A DNA stretch of 17,244 nt from an uncultured Collinsella sp. (lineage in GTDB: Bacteria; Actinomycetota; Coriobacteriia; Coriobacteriales; Coriobacteriaceae), in assembly GCA_958428675.1 (NCBI GenBank), contig CAUAGV010000014.1:1-17244 (forward strand). Direction: 5' to 3'. Numbering within the stretch: the stretch's first letter is position 1; every line of letters starts with the position of its first letter. Shown piece by piece: positions 1 through 7,100 of the stretch. The position numbers and the translations under genes were made by a program. Below the pieces are notes generated by a model. That model searched no databases and was not told the DNA's origin. It worked only from the letters and a program-made list of their open reading frames with translations.

Positions 1-464
1 CCACGGGCTGCCATGCGTAGCGCCGCCTGCTCGGGCGTGATGTGGTAGACGAGCGTGAGCGCCGGGTGCGTTCCCGCGACGGCCAGGTTGTTAGCGTCGC
101 GCACCATCTGGCGGTCGAGGCCATCGGCAAATGCCTGATAGCAGGTCGTGGAATCGTAGAAGCGATCGCACAGGACCACCTTGCCGGCCGCAAGGGCGGG
201 GACTATGACCTCGTGCACCAACTGGGCGCGCGCCGCCTCGTAGAGCAGCAACTCGCAGGTGTCTCCCATCGCCGTGTTGGCGGGGTCGAGCAGCAGAGCG
301 CGGATCTTTTCGCTGATGGCGGTGCCACCCGGCTCGCGCAGGCTCACAACCTGGTAGCCAGCGAGTTCGAGCGCGCGGGCAAGCAGGCGCGCCTGCGTGG
401 ACTTGCCGGCACCGTCGACGCCCTCGAGCGTGATAAAGCTATGTTGAGCAGGCTCAAAAGCCAT
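1..464 (-). CDS. tmk: Thymidylate kinase, N-terminal part (runs off window)
   Basis: dTMP kinase phosphorylates dTMP to dTDP in the cytoplasm for DNA synthesis. About 154 residues are visible, starting at ATG 464-462 with a GGAAGGGG ribosome-binding site about 10 nt upstream. The P-loop reads LEGVDGAGKST (residues 13-23). The substrate loop LREPGGT lies near residues 42-48, and the DRFYDST motif near 100-106 is diagnostic of the family. The C-terminal part, including most of the lid region, lies beyond position 1, so completeness cannot be judged. The gene is divergent from the zinc-ribbon gene at 705, and the 240-bp gap between them carries a long inverted repeat. The motifs leave little doubt about the family. 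Confidence 0.93.
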   Translation of the reverse strand, partial: MAFEPAQHSFITLEGVDGAGKSTQARLLARALELAGYQVVSLREPGGTAISEKIRALLLDPANTAMGDTCELLLYEAARAQLVHEVIVPALAAGKVVLCDRFYDSTTCYQAFADGLDRQMVRDANNLAVAGTHPALTLVYHITPEQAALRMAAR

Positions 465-569
465 GGGCGCAGCCCCTTCCTACAAGGCGCGTAAATGCGA
501 GTTATAGCAACCAAGCCATGATACCCCAGTGCTCGGCGCGTCCCCAATGGCTAAAGGTGCCTTTCCAAA

Positions 570-634
570 GTTGCGGTGAAATAGGGGCTGATTGAAGCTC
601 TGAGACCGCCAAACAGTCCCTATTTCACCGCAAC
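570..634. repeat. 21-bp near-perfect inverted repeat in divergent gap
   Basis: Arms 570-590 and 614-634 are reverse complements over 21 bp except at one position, which would be a G-U pair in RNA. Each arm begins GTTGCGGTGAAATAGGG. The loop is 23 nt (591-613). No T-run follows on either strand, so it does not look like an intrinsic terminator. It sits between divergent tmk and the zinc-ribbon gene, just upstream of the -10 box at 662. It could be a REP-like repeat, a large operator or an RNA hairpin in the tmk leader. The rest of the 465-704 gap shows nothing else I recognise. Confidence 0.8.
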
Positions 635-661
635 GTATGATGGGGAATTTTGGATGCTGGG

Positions 662-667
662 TATAAT
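662..667 (+). promoter_or_regulatory. Candidate -10 box for the zinc-ribbon gene
   Basis: A perfect TATAAT lies 38 nt before the start codon at 705, giving a predicted leader of about 30 nt. No convincing -35 hexamer is present at 16-18 bp spacing. The right arm of the inverted repeat ends 27 bp upstream, in the place where a regulator could act. Confidence 0.4.
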
Positions 668-704
668 CGTCGTATTGCATTGAAATGTGGCGAAAGGAGT
701 GGCA

Positions 705-1688
705 ATGTCTCGGTATTGCGCCTCGTGCGGCAAGCTTCTTGCAGATGATGCCAAGTTCTGCACCTCGTGCGGTGCACCCGTTGAGCAAACAGCCGCGAGC
801 GATAGCCAGCCCGCTTTTGAGCAGACCGGCTCCCTTGATACGCCGCAAGCCAAGGCGGACGACTCCCTCGCCTATAGCCCCGACCCCGCCGCAAGGACCG
901 AGGCCGTCGAGACCACGCAGCGCATACCCGTCGCGAGCGGCTCGCCCCAACAGCAGCCGGCTCCCGCATACGCGCCCGCTTCGCCACAGACCCCCGCTCC
1001 CAAAAAGAGCGGCACCGGGCCGCTTATCGCCGTTATCGTTGTGCTGGTGGCGATCATCATCGCCCTGGTCATCTTCTTTGCAATCAGACCGTTCGACAAC
1101 GCCGCCACGCAGACGACTGCCGAGGTAGCTAAGCTGCACCATGACGTCGACGACGATGACCTAAAGCCTCTCGGCGATCCCAACAGCCTGTACGACGATG
1201 ATGACGATGACGACGAGGATGGCGGCGAAGCAACGCTCTCTGAGCAGAACCTCTACCGCCGACTGAGCGAATACTACGACCTGCTCGAAGATCTCGACAG
1301 CCAGGTCCGTGGCTGCGCGCAGAACTTCAACGGCAGCTATCTGGAAGAGGATCGAACCACCCGTCAAAATCTCGCCGACGTCGCCGAGCGCACGGAGGAC
1401 ACCATCGAGCAGTATTACGACATCGTCGAGGACCTGGACGTCCCGACGAGCTCCAAGAACTACAGCTCCTGGAAGGACATCATCGCCCTGTACGACGACC
1501 TGGATCACCGCATTGACGCAATCTGTGATGCCTGGGAGATCAGCCTGAAATACGCCAAGCCTGCAGACCACAAGAATGAGATCGTGGCGCCGCTGTCGCG
1601 CGACAACGTGGCGGGCACCAATGACAATAAGTACCGCCTAGACTTTGAGGAGCGCTATCCCGGCGCCAAGCCTGTCGAGGTGAACTAG
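705..1688 (+). CDS. Zinc-ribbon single-pass membrane protein, function unknown
   Basis: This is a 327-residue protein. The ATG at 705 is chosen because AAAGGAG lies just upstream; a GTG at 687 in the same frame lacks such a site. Visible parts in order: an N-terminal zinc ribbon with CxxC pairs (Cys 5, 8, 19, 22); a Pro/Gln/Ala-rich linker (about 25-100); one hydrophobic segment (about 106-128); a run of seven Asp (about 164-170); and a charged, probably helical C-terminal region (about 176-327) rich in Tyr, Asp and Glu. Short zinc ribbons followed by a membrane segment are common in Gram-positive bacteria and do not identify a function. The C-terminal domain resembles nothing I can name. The ribbon is presumably cytoplasmic and the acidic region outside, which is inference. 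It appears monocistronic, with its own promoter and terminator. Confidence 0.85.
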   Translation: MSRYCASCGKLLADDAKFCTSCGAPVEQTAASDSQPAFEQTGSLDTPQAKADDSLAYSPDPAARTEAVETTQRIPVASGSPQQQPAPAYAPASPQTPAPKKSGTGPLIAVIVVLVAIIIALVIFFAIRPFDNAATQTTAEVAKLHHDVDDDDLKPLGDPNSLYDDDDDDDEDGGEATLSEQNLYRRLSEYYDLLEDLDSQVRGCAQNFNGSYLEEDRTTRQNLADVAERTEDTIEQYYDIVEDLDVPTSSKNYSSWKDIIALYDDLDHRIDAICDAWEISLKYAKPADHKNEIVAPLSRDNVAGTNDNKYRLDFEERYPGAKPVEVN

Positions 1689-1706
1689 CGCTTTGTCGTT
1701 CCCGAG

Positions 1707-1764
1707 CCGGCAGTTAGGGACGTTCCTCAACTGCCGGCAGAAAAGGAACGTCCCTAACTGCCGG
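1707..1764. repeat. Perfect 21-bp inverted repeat with alternative pairing
   Basis: Arms 1707-1727 and 1744-1764 are exact reverse complements over 21 bp and contain TTAGGGACGTTCC. The 16-nt loop carries a third copy of the arm end: AACTGCCGG at 1729-1737 can also pair with CCGGCAGTT at 1707-1715, and CTGCCGGCAG at 1731-1740 is itself palindromic. The element lies between the zinc-ribbon stop codon and the terminator. No T-run follows it. It is probably a repeat element or a 3'-end RNA structure. Confidence 0.85.
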
Positions 1765-1766
1765 TC

Positions 1767-1808
1767 AAAAAAACGAGCGAGGATCATGGGACCCTCGCTC
1801 GTTTTTTT
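1767..1808. terminator. Bidirectional intrinsic terminator
   Basis: The stem CGAGCGAGG (1774-1782) pairs with CCTCGCTCG (1793-1801). It is flanked by seven A on the left and seven T on the right, so it can end transcripts on both strands. It separates the convergent zinc-ribbon gene and the topoisomerase operon. Confidence 0.93.
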
Positions 1809-1830
1809 GGGCACTGTTTCGACTGCACCG

Positions 1831-4425
1831 TTACTTGTCGGCGGCTGCTTTCTTGGCAGTCGACTTCTTCGCGGTCGTCTTCTTGGCGGCAGTGGCTTTC
1901 TTAGCCGTCGTCTTCTTGGCTGCCGTGGTCTTCTTCGCCGCGCTCGTCTTGGTCGTAGTCTTGCGGCCGCGGGCGGGCTTCTTCTCCTTGGTCGGGCAGT
2001 CCATGTTGACGCAGATACGCCACGGACCGCGCGCCGTGTTAACCACCACGATGGGGGCGCCGCACTCGGGACAGGTCTCGCCCGTCGCCTCGAGCTTGCC
2101 ACGCGCCGGCAGCGGATAGCTCACGCCGCAGTCATCGTAGTTGGTGCAGCGGATAAAGCGCTTGCCGCTCTTCTCGCTCTTGTGCGCAATCAGGTCGCCA
2201 TGGCGTCCAGCCTCGGCGCACACCTTGCACTCGCCCACTTTAAGGTCGGGCTCGTAGTTGGTGGGGCACGTGGGGTTCACGCAAATCTCAAAGGCCTTCT
2301 GGCGGAACGGCTGGCACTTGATGCGCGGCGCGCCACACTCGGGGCACACGGCGGCCTCGCCCTCGAGCGGGCTCACCTTGACGCCGCTCGGCACCGGATA
2401 GGTCACGTCGCAGTCGGGCCAGCCCATGCAACCGATAAAGCTGCCGCGGGTCTTGGCGCTCGTCTTCATAACCAGGTCCTTGCCGCACTTGGGGCAGGCG
2501 CCCACGCGCGCATCGGCCGTAACGGCGTCGCTGATGGCGTCGCCGAGCTCCTGCGTATGCTTGAGCAGCTCGTCGAGCACGCCGGCCAGCAGCGCACGCG
2601 AGTGCGTCACGACATGCTCTTCGGTGTCCTCGCCGCGCTCGACGCGAGTCATGTCGCCGTCGAGCTCGCTGGTCATATCGGGGCTCGTGATGCGCGGGGC
2701 AAACTGCGTCAGCGCGTCGATGATGGCGATGCCCAGCTGGCTCGGCTCAACGGGATCGTTTTTGAGGTAGCGCACGGCGTACAGGCGCTCGATGATGCTC
2801 GCGCGCGTGGACTTGGTGCCCAGGCCGCGCTTTTCCATCTCCTGCACGAGCTTGCCCTGGCTGTAGCGCGCGGGTGGCTCGGTCTGCTTGGCCTCGAGCT
2901 TAATGTCGAACACGTCGACCGTATCGCCCTGTTCCAGCGGCGGCATCTGCTCGTCGCGCTTAAGGCCGTACGGGTACGCCTCGCGGAAGCCCGGGGTCAC
3001 GAGCACGTCGCCCGAGGCCACGAACGGCTCGCCGTTGACGTCGAGCTCGAGCTTGGTGTTCTCGATGGTCGCAGGACCCATAAGCGTCGCCAGGAAGCGG
3101 CGGGCGATGAGATCGTAGAGCTTGCGCTGGCCGCCATCGAGCGTGGACGGATCGCCCTCGCCCGTGGGATAGATAGGCGGGTGGTCGGTGGTCTCGACCT
3201 TGCCGCGCGTGGGCTTCATGGGACCGGCGAGCACCTTTTTGCACACGGGCGCCAGCGCCGGGTTAATCTTTGCCAGGTCGCTCACCACGGCGCCCAGATC
3301 GAGCGTCGCGGGGTACACGGTGTTGTCGACACGCGGATAGCTGATGAGGCCCGCCATGTAGAGGGACTCGGCGATGCGCATCGTACGCGCAGGCGAGATG
3401 CCCTCGGCCGCGGCGGCAGCCTGCAGCGAGGTCGTCGCAAACGGCGTGGGCGGCTGCTGCTTACGCGAGCGCTTGGTCACCGCGGCGACGGTTGCCGTCG
3501 TAGCGCCGTCAACGTGACCGTACGCCGTCTCAGCAGCATCCTTGTCGGTAAAGCGCGCCGTCTTGTGCGCGATCTTAAAGCGATCGTCCTCGGCAGCGCC
3601 TTGCGCGGCGCCCATGCCGCGAATCTGCCAATAGTCCTCGGGCACAAACGCCATGCGCTCGCGCTCGCGCTCGACCACCAGGGCAAGCGTCGGCGTCTGC
3701 ACGCGGCCGGCGGAACGCACGTTGCCAAAGCCGCCAAACTTGGCGAGCGTCAGGTAGCGCGTGAGCACCGCACCCCAAATGAGGTCGATGTGCTGACGGC
3801 TCTCGCCGGCGTCGGCCAGGTTCTGGTCGAGCGAGACAAGGTTATCGAAGGCCTGCGTGATCTCGGCCTTGGTAAACGAAGAATACTGGGCGCGGGCGAC
3901 CGGCAAGTCGGGCGCCACCTCGCGCACCTTGTTGAGGGCGTCCGAACCGATCAGCTCGCCCTCGCGATCGAAGTCCGTGGCGATGATGACGCTGTCGGAC
4001 TTTTTGGCGAGGTTCTTAAGCGAGCGGATGAGCTCTTTCTCGGACGGAAGCTTAATGACGGGCGCCCAGGTGAGATAGGGCAGGCTCTCGAGCTTCCAGC
4101 CCTTGATGGAAATGCCATCGGCAAGGAACGGCTTGCGCTTGGTGTCGTACGGCGGGCGGGCCAGGCCATCGGGCATATCGGCCGGCAGCATTTCGCCGTC
4201 CTCCGTGACCGAATACCAGCCCAACTTTTTATCGAACAGCACACTGTCGCAAAAATCGGGCGCCAGGATGTGACCGGCAAGGCCGATCGTCACGCACTCC
4301 TCGCCCTTCCACTCAAAACGGTAGATGGCGGTGTTGTACACCTTGTCCTTTTTGGGCTTGCCCGTGGACAGACGCTCGGCGATCTGACGCGCGGCGTCGT
4401 TTTTCTCAGCGATGATGAGCTTCAA
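1831..4425 (-). CDS. Type IA DNA topoisomerase with four zinc ribbons and Lys/Ala tail
   Basis: This 864-residue enzyme cuts and passes single DNA strands to relax negative supercoils or decatenate. The start is TTG at 4425, with TAGGAG 6 nt upstream; no better start is visible. The TOPRIM domain has Glu7 and ATDFDREGE (Asp151, Asp153, Glu155). SAGRVQTPTL lies at 238-247. The catalytic region GLISYPRVDN gives Tyr363 and Arg365, and DHPPIYPT follows at 414-421. These motif forms resemble archaeal-type topoisomerase I/III more than the usual bacterial TopA. Four Cys4 zinc ribbons follow: Cys 644/647/666/672, 694/697/715/720, 733/736/760/766 and 785/788/805/810. Residues 813-864 form a histone-H1-like tail of repeated AAKKTT units. 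It lies 54 bp after hypB and is probably the last gene of that operon. Whether it is the main relaxase or a second type IA enzyme cannot be decided from this window. Confidence 0.92.
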   Translation of the reverse strand: MKLIIAEKNDAARQIAERLSTGKPKKDKVYNTAIYRFEWKGEECVTIGLAGHILAPDFCDSVLFDKKLGWYSVTEDGEMLPADMPDGLARPPYDTKRKPFLADGISIKGWKLESLPYLTWAPVIKLPSEKELIRSLKNLAKKSDSVIIATDFDREGELIGSDALNKVREVAPDLPVARAQYSSFTKAEITQAFDNLVSLDQNLADAGESRQHIDLIWGAVLTRYLTLAKFGGFGNVRSAGRVQTPTLALVVERERERMAFVPEDYWQIRGMGAAQGAAEDDRFKIAHKTARFTDKDAAETAYGHVDGATTATVAAVTKRSRKQQPPTPFATTSLQAAAAAEGISPARTMRIAESLYMAGLISYPRVDNTVYPATLDLGAVVSDLAKINPALAPVCKKVLAGPMKPTRGKVETTDHPPIYPTGEGDPSTLDGGQRKLYDLIARRFLATLMGPATIENTKLELDVNGEPFVASGDVLVTPGFREAYPYGLKRDEQMPPLEQGDTVDVFDIKLEAKQTEPPARYSQGKLVQEMEKRGLGTKSTRASIIERLYAVRYLKNDPVEPSQLGIAIIDALTQFAPRITSPDMTSELDGDMTRVERGEDTEEHVVTHSRALLAGVLDELLKHTQELGDAISDAVTADARVGACPKCGKDLVMKTSAKTRGSFIGCMGWPDCDVTYPVPSGVKVSPLEGEAAVCPECGAPRIKCQPFRQKAFEICVNPTCPTNYEPDLKVGECKVCAEAGRHGDLIAHKSEKSGKRFIRCTNYDDCGVSYPLPARGKLEATGETCPECGAPIVVVNTARGPWRICVNMDCPTKEKKPARGRKTTTKTSAAKKTTAAKKTTAKKATAAKKTTAKKSTAKKAAADK

Positions 4426-4479
4426 AAGAGGCTCCTATCTCGTGTGTCTGCGGCTGCGCCCGCCCTCTTGGCGGCCGAC

Positions 4480-5163
4480 TTACGCCCTTGCTTGCTCAAT
4501 CTGCCCGATGAGCCAATCGCACCAGGCATCCATGCCCTCGCCCTTGCGCGCGCTCACGGCAAACCGCGGCGCCTGCGGATTGAGGTCATCGAGTGTCTTA
4601 GTATACCTATCCATGTCAAAATCGAAAGCCGGGGCCACGTCGACCTTATTGAGCAGCTGCGCGCCGGCGTGCTGGAAGATGCCCGGGTACTTGATGGGCT
4701 TGTCGTCGCCCTCGGGCACCGAGAGGATCATGATGGACAGGTTCTCGCCCAGGTCAAAGTCGACCGGGCAGACCAGGTTACCCACATTTTCGATAAAGAT
4801 GACGTCGATGTTCTCCAGACCGACGGCCTGGTCGAAGGCGTCGACGGCCTCCATGATCATGTTGCCCTCGAGGTGGCACAGGCCGCCCGTGTTGATCTGG
4901 ATGGCGGGCATGCCGGCTTCCTTCATGGTGATGGCGTCGACGTCCGAGGCGATATCGCCCTCGATAACGGCACAGCGCAGGCTGGCTTTGTCACGCAGGC
5001 GCTCGTTGGTGCCCAGAATCGTGGTGGTCTTACCCGAGCCAGGGCTCGACAGCACATTGATCACGTAGGTGTTCGTCTGCTCAAACCGCTGACGCAGCTG
5101 ATCTGCCAGGCGCTCGTTGCGCGACAGAATCGGCGACGCGATATCAATCGTTTTCTCGGCCAT
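4480..5163 (-). CDS. hypB: Hydrogenase nickel incorporation GTPase HypB
   Basis: HypB is the GTPase that, with HypA, inserts nickel into the large subunit of [NiFe]-hydrogenase. The product is 227 residues, with ATG at 5163 and AAGGAG 8 nt upstream. The P-loop SSPGSGKT is at about 39-46, the IENVGNLVCP segment at 124-133 and the G4-like LNKVD at 171-175. The G-domain metal site is kept (Cys96-His97 and Cys132). The usual GKGCHLD form reads GGLCHLEG here. The N-terminus lacks the His-rich stretch and the CxxCGC high-affinity nickel site found in some homologues, so nickel handling probably relies on HypA and the G-domain site. hypA lies 55 bp upstream. No hypC, D, E or F and no hydrogenase structural gene lies in the window. 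Confidence 0.95.
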   Translation of the reverse strand: MAEKTIDIASPILSRNERLADQLRQRFEQTNTYVINVLSSPGSGKTTTILGTNERLRDKASLRCAVIEGDIASDVDAITMKEAGMPAIQINTGGLCHLEGNMIMEAVDAFDQAVGLENIDVIFIENVGNLVCPVDFDLGENLSIMILSVPEGDDKPIKYPGIFQHAGAQLLNKVDVAPAFDFDMDRYTKTLDDLNPQAPRFAVSARKGEGMDAWCDWLIGQIEQARA

Positions 5164-5218
5164 ACTTAGCGCTCCTTACTTTGGCCCTTTTATACCCCAT
5201 CGCTAGATGGCGAGCGTG

Positions 5219-5575
5219 CTAATCGTCGGGGGTCTCGATCTCGATACTTGCGATGTCGAGTTCGCGGCCATGCAGCAGACGCACGTTGGCACCGCCACAT
5301 TGGGGACAACGGCAATGGAAACGGTCGTGCTCAAAGACCTCACCGCAGTCCAGACACTCGCTTTGTGGATGGACTTCCTCCACGGCAAGCTCGCAGCCGC
5401 GCGTGAGCGGGTCCTCGTCGCGAAACGTCTCCCACGCAAAGCCGAGCGCCTCGCGCACAACTTCGGTCATATCCCCGATACGCAGCGTTACCAAAACGGC
5501 GCGCGAGGCCCCCGCCCCACGCGCCGCGCGAATCACTGTATCGAGTATGCCGTTGACAATGCCAACCTCGTGCAT
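5219..5575 (-). CDS. hypA: Hydrogenase nickel metallochaperone HypA
   Basis: HypA is a small nickel-binding chaperone that hands nickel to the hydrogenase large subunit together with HypB. At 118 residues it has the normal family length. The N-terminus is MHE, and His2 is the family's essential nickel ligand, which fixes the start at 5575. The structural zinc site is CxxC (Cys74/77) with Cys90/93; an extra Cys88 is present. The start codon lies only 6 nt after the tatC stop codon, and the GAGGAG ribosome-binding site is inside the acidic 3' end of tatC, so translation is probably coupled. Confidence 0.95.
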   Translation of the reverse strand: MHEVGIVNGILDTVIRAARGAGASRAVLVTLRIGDMTEVVREALGFAWETFRDEDPLTRGCELAVEEVHPQSECLDCGEVFEHDRFHCRCPQCGGANVRLLHGRELDIASIEIETPDD

Positions 5576-5581
5576 ACCGAT

Positions 5582-6373
5582 TTACTCCTCGTCGTCCTCG
5601 TCGTCCGAGAACAGGTCCAGACGGCTCACGAACAGGCCCTCCTTGCCCTCGCGCGCGGTAATGACCACGCGAGCGATGGCGAGCGAAATCTCGTAGAGCG
5701 AGAGCAGGGCGCCATACATGAGACCCAGCGTAACGGGCGAGCCGTCGGGCGTAATCACAGCCGAACCCACGAGCAGGCCCACGTACACGTAGCGCCAGGC
5801 GCTGCGGAAGGCCGCATAGGACACGATGTGGAAAACGGACAGGTAGAAGATGATGAGCGGCAGCTCAAACGCCACACCAAAGCCGATCATAAAGAGCAGC
5901 TCCATGTTGACGTAGTTCTCCAGATCGGGCAGCGCCGTAGCGACAGCCGAGGTCTCGCCGATGAGCCACTCAAAGCCCGCCGGGATGATGATGAAGTAGC
6001 AGAAGATGGCACCCAGGAAGAACAGCACCGTCGAGGCGAGCACCGTGGGCACAACCCACTTGCGCTCGTTGGGGCGCAGTGCCGGCAGGAAAAATGCCAG
6101 GATCTGCCAGATGATCATGGGCGTGCACATGACCACGGCCATCTTGATGGCCAGCGAGAAGCGCAGGCCAAAACCGCCGAGCGTGGTGGTGATGTAGAAC
6201 TTACCGTCCGGCACAAAGGAGCGGATGGGGTCTTCCAAGATGTCGAGCACCACGGGTGTGGCGAAATACAGCACGATAGCGGCGGCAAACACCGACACGA
6301 CCACGATGGTCAGGCGGCGACGAAGCTCTCCCAGGTGATCGAAGAGCGGCATACGCGCAGGTCCGATAGGCAT
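5582..6373 (-). CDS. tatC: Sec-independent protein translocase TatC
   Basis: TatC is the membrane receptor that binds twin-arginine signal peptides for export of folded proteins. The product is 263 residues with about six hydrophobic segments. Conserved family positions are visible: HLGELRRRL (Glu16), LPALRPNER (Glu103), FGVAFELPL (Glu170) and ITPD (Asp210). The C-terminus ends in a strongly acidic DDEDDEE. The start ATG at 6373 shares a base with the tatA stop (TAATG), and AGGGAGG lies 8 nt upstream, so the two are translationally coupled. An internal Met8 is possible but less well placed. Folded cofactor-bearing enzymes such as hydrogenases are typical Tat cargo, which fits the following hypAB genes. 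Confidence 0.95.
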   Translation of the reverse strand: MPIGPARMPLFDHLGELRRRLTIVVVSVFAAAIVLYFATPVVLDILEDPIRSFVPDGKFYITTTLGGFGLRFSLAIKMAVVMCTPMIIWQILAFFLPALRPNERKWVVPTVLASTVLFFLGAIFCYFIIIPAGFEWLIGETSAVATALPDLENYVNMELLFMIGFGVAFELPLIIFYLSVFHIVSYAAFRSAWRYVYVGLLVGSAVITPDGSPVTLGLMYGALLSLYEISLAIARVVITAREGKEGLFVSRLDLFSDDEDDEE

Positions 6374-6948
6374 TACTCATCGCCTCCCTTCGGGGCGTCG
6401 GCGGCAGCAGCGTCGTCCTCGGCCTCGAGCTCGCGAGCGAGCTGGTCGACGACGGCCTTGCGCTTGCGGGGACGACGGGCGTAGAGGTCAGCCGTCGTGG
6501 GCTCTGCCGGCTCGGGCTCGGGCTCTGCAGCAGACTCGGGCTCGACGGCATCAGCAGCAACGGCAGGCTCTGCACCCTCGGCCTCCTCGGCAATACCTTC
6601 GACCTCGGTGGCACCCTCACTTGCGGCCTTCTCGGCAGCAAGGCGGGCGCGACGCTCGGCAAAGGTCTCCTTCTTAGCGGGCGCTGCCGTCTCGGCGGCA
6701 TCCTCGTCCGCATCGGAATCGTCGTCGGTCGCAGCAGCCTTCTTGGGCTTGACCGGGGCCGACGCGGCCTCGCTCACCGGATCGATAATCTCGGACTGAA
6801 CAACGGCCGTCATCTTTTCCTGCGTCTCGCGGAACTGACGGATGGCACGGCCGATCGTGCGGCCCATCTGCGGGAGCTTATCCGGGCCAAACAGCAAAAA
6901 GCCGAAGACCACGATGATCGCGAGCTCACCCTCTCCAATACCAAACAC
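6373..6948 (-). CDS. tatA: Tat translocase pore subunit, TatA/TatB family, long acidic tail
   Basis: TatA/B proteins form the transport pore or receptor partner of TatC. The GTG start at 6948 follows GGAGG by 5 nt; reading further upstream adds 15 residues with no suitable site. The product is 191 residues. A short N-terminal transmembrane helix (GEGELAIIVVFGFLLFG) is followed by the FGPDKLP hinge and an amphipathic helix (about 24-45). The remaining roughly 140 residues are rich in Ala, Glu and Pro, with basic patches, and look disordered. TatA proteins are usually under 100 residues; this length is more like actinobacterial TatB. No second tatA/B gene is nearby, so one protein may serve both roles here, or another copy lies elsewhere. 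Confidence 0.88.
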   Translation of the reverse strand: MFGIGEGELAIIVVFGFLLFGPDKLPQMGRTIGRAIRQFRETQEKMTAVVQSEIIDPVSEAASAPVKPKKAAATDDDSDADEDAAETAAPAKKETFAERRARLAAEKAASEGATEVEGIAEEAEGAEPAVAADAVEPESAAEPEPEPAEPTTADLYARRPRKRKAVVDQLARELEAEDDAAAADAPKGGDE

Positions 6949-7023
6949 ACATACCTCCAAGGCTCGATGTGAGTCGAGCCCGCACCGCGCCATTCGGCCG
7001 GAACTCGTCTATTCATTCGGTCA

Positions 7024-7029
7024 AGTATA
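7024..7029 (-). promoter_or_regulatory. Candidate -10 box for the tat-hyp-topoisomerase operon
   Basis: TATACT on the minus strand lies about 75 nt before the tatA GTG start, just after the hairpin at 7030-7057. The -35 region at 17-bp spacing (CGGACG) is poor and falls within the hairpin. This is the best promoter-like site in the STAS-tatA gap. Confidence 0.3.
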
Positions 7030-7057
7030 GCGCCCGGACGCCAAAACGTCCGAGCGC
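7030..7057 (-). terminator. Hairpin between STAS gene and tatA, no T-run
   Basis: GCGCCCGGACG (7030-7040) pairs with CGTCCGAGCGC (7047-7057) over 11 bp, with one wobble and a 6-nt loop. On the minus strand it is followed by TATACTTG and not by a T-run. It may be a weak terminator for the STAS gene or an mRNA-stabilising structure. Confidence 0.4.
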
Positions 7058-7100
7058 ATCACAAACATATGCCAAACGGCACGCCCTTTGGGGGCAAAGA

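Noticed and set aside
480..1142. 220-codon minus-strand frame across the inverted repeat and into the zinc-ribbon gene
   Set aside because: It would read through the palindrome and overlap a gene with a clear zinc ribbon and membrane helix. The product is Gly/Arg-rich without motifs.
1693..5169. Very long plus-strand open frame (1158 codons) opposite the topoisomerase and hypB
   Set aside because: The opposite strand carries two genes with intact catalytic motifs. The frame's product is Arg/Ala/Leu/His-rich with no domain, which is typical of antisense frames in GC-rich DNA.
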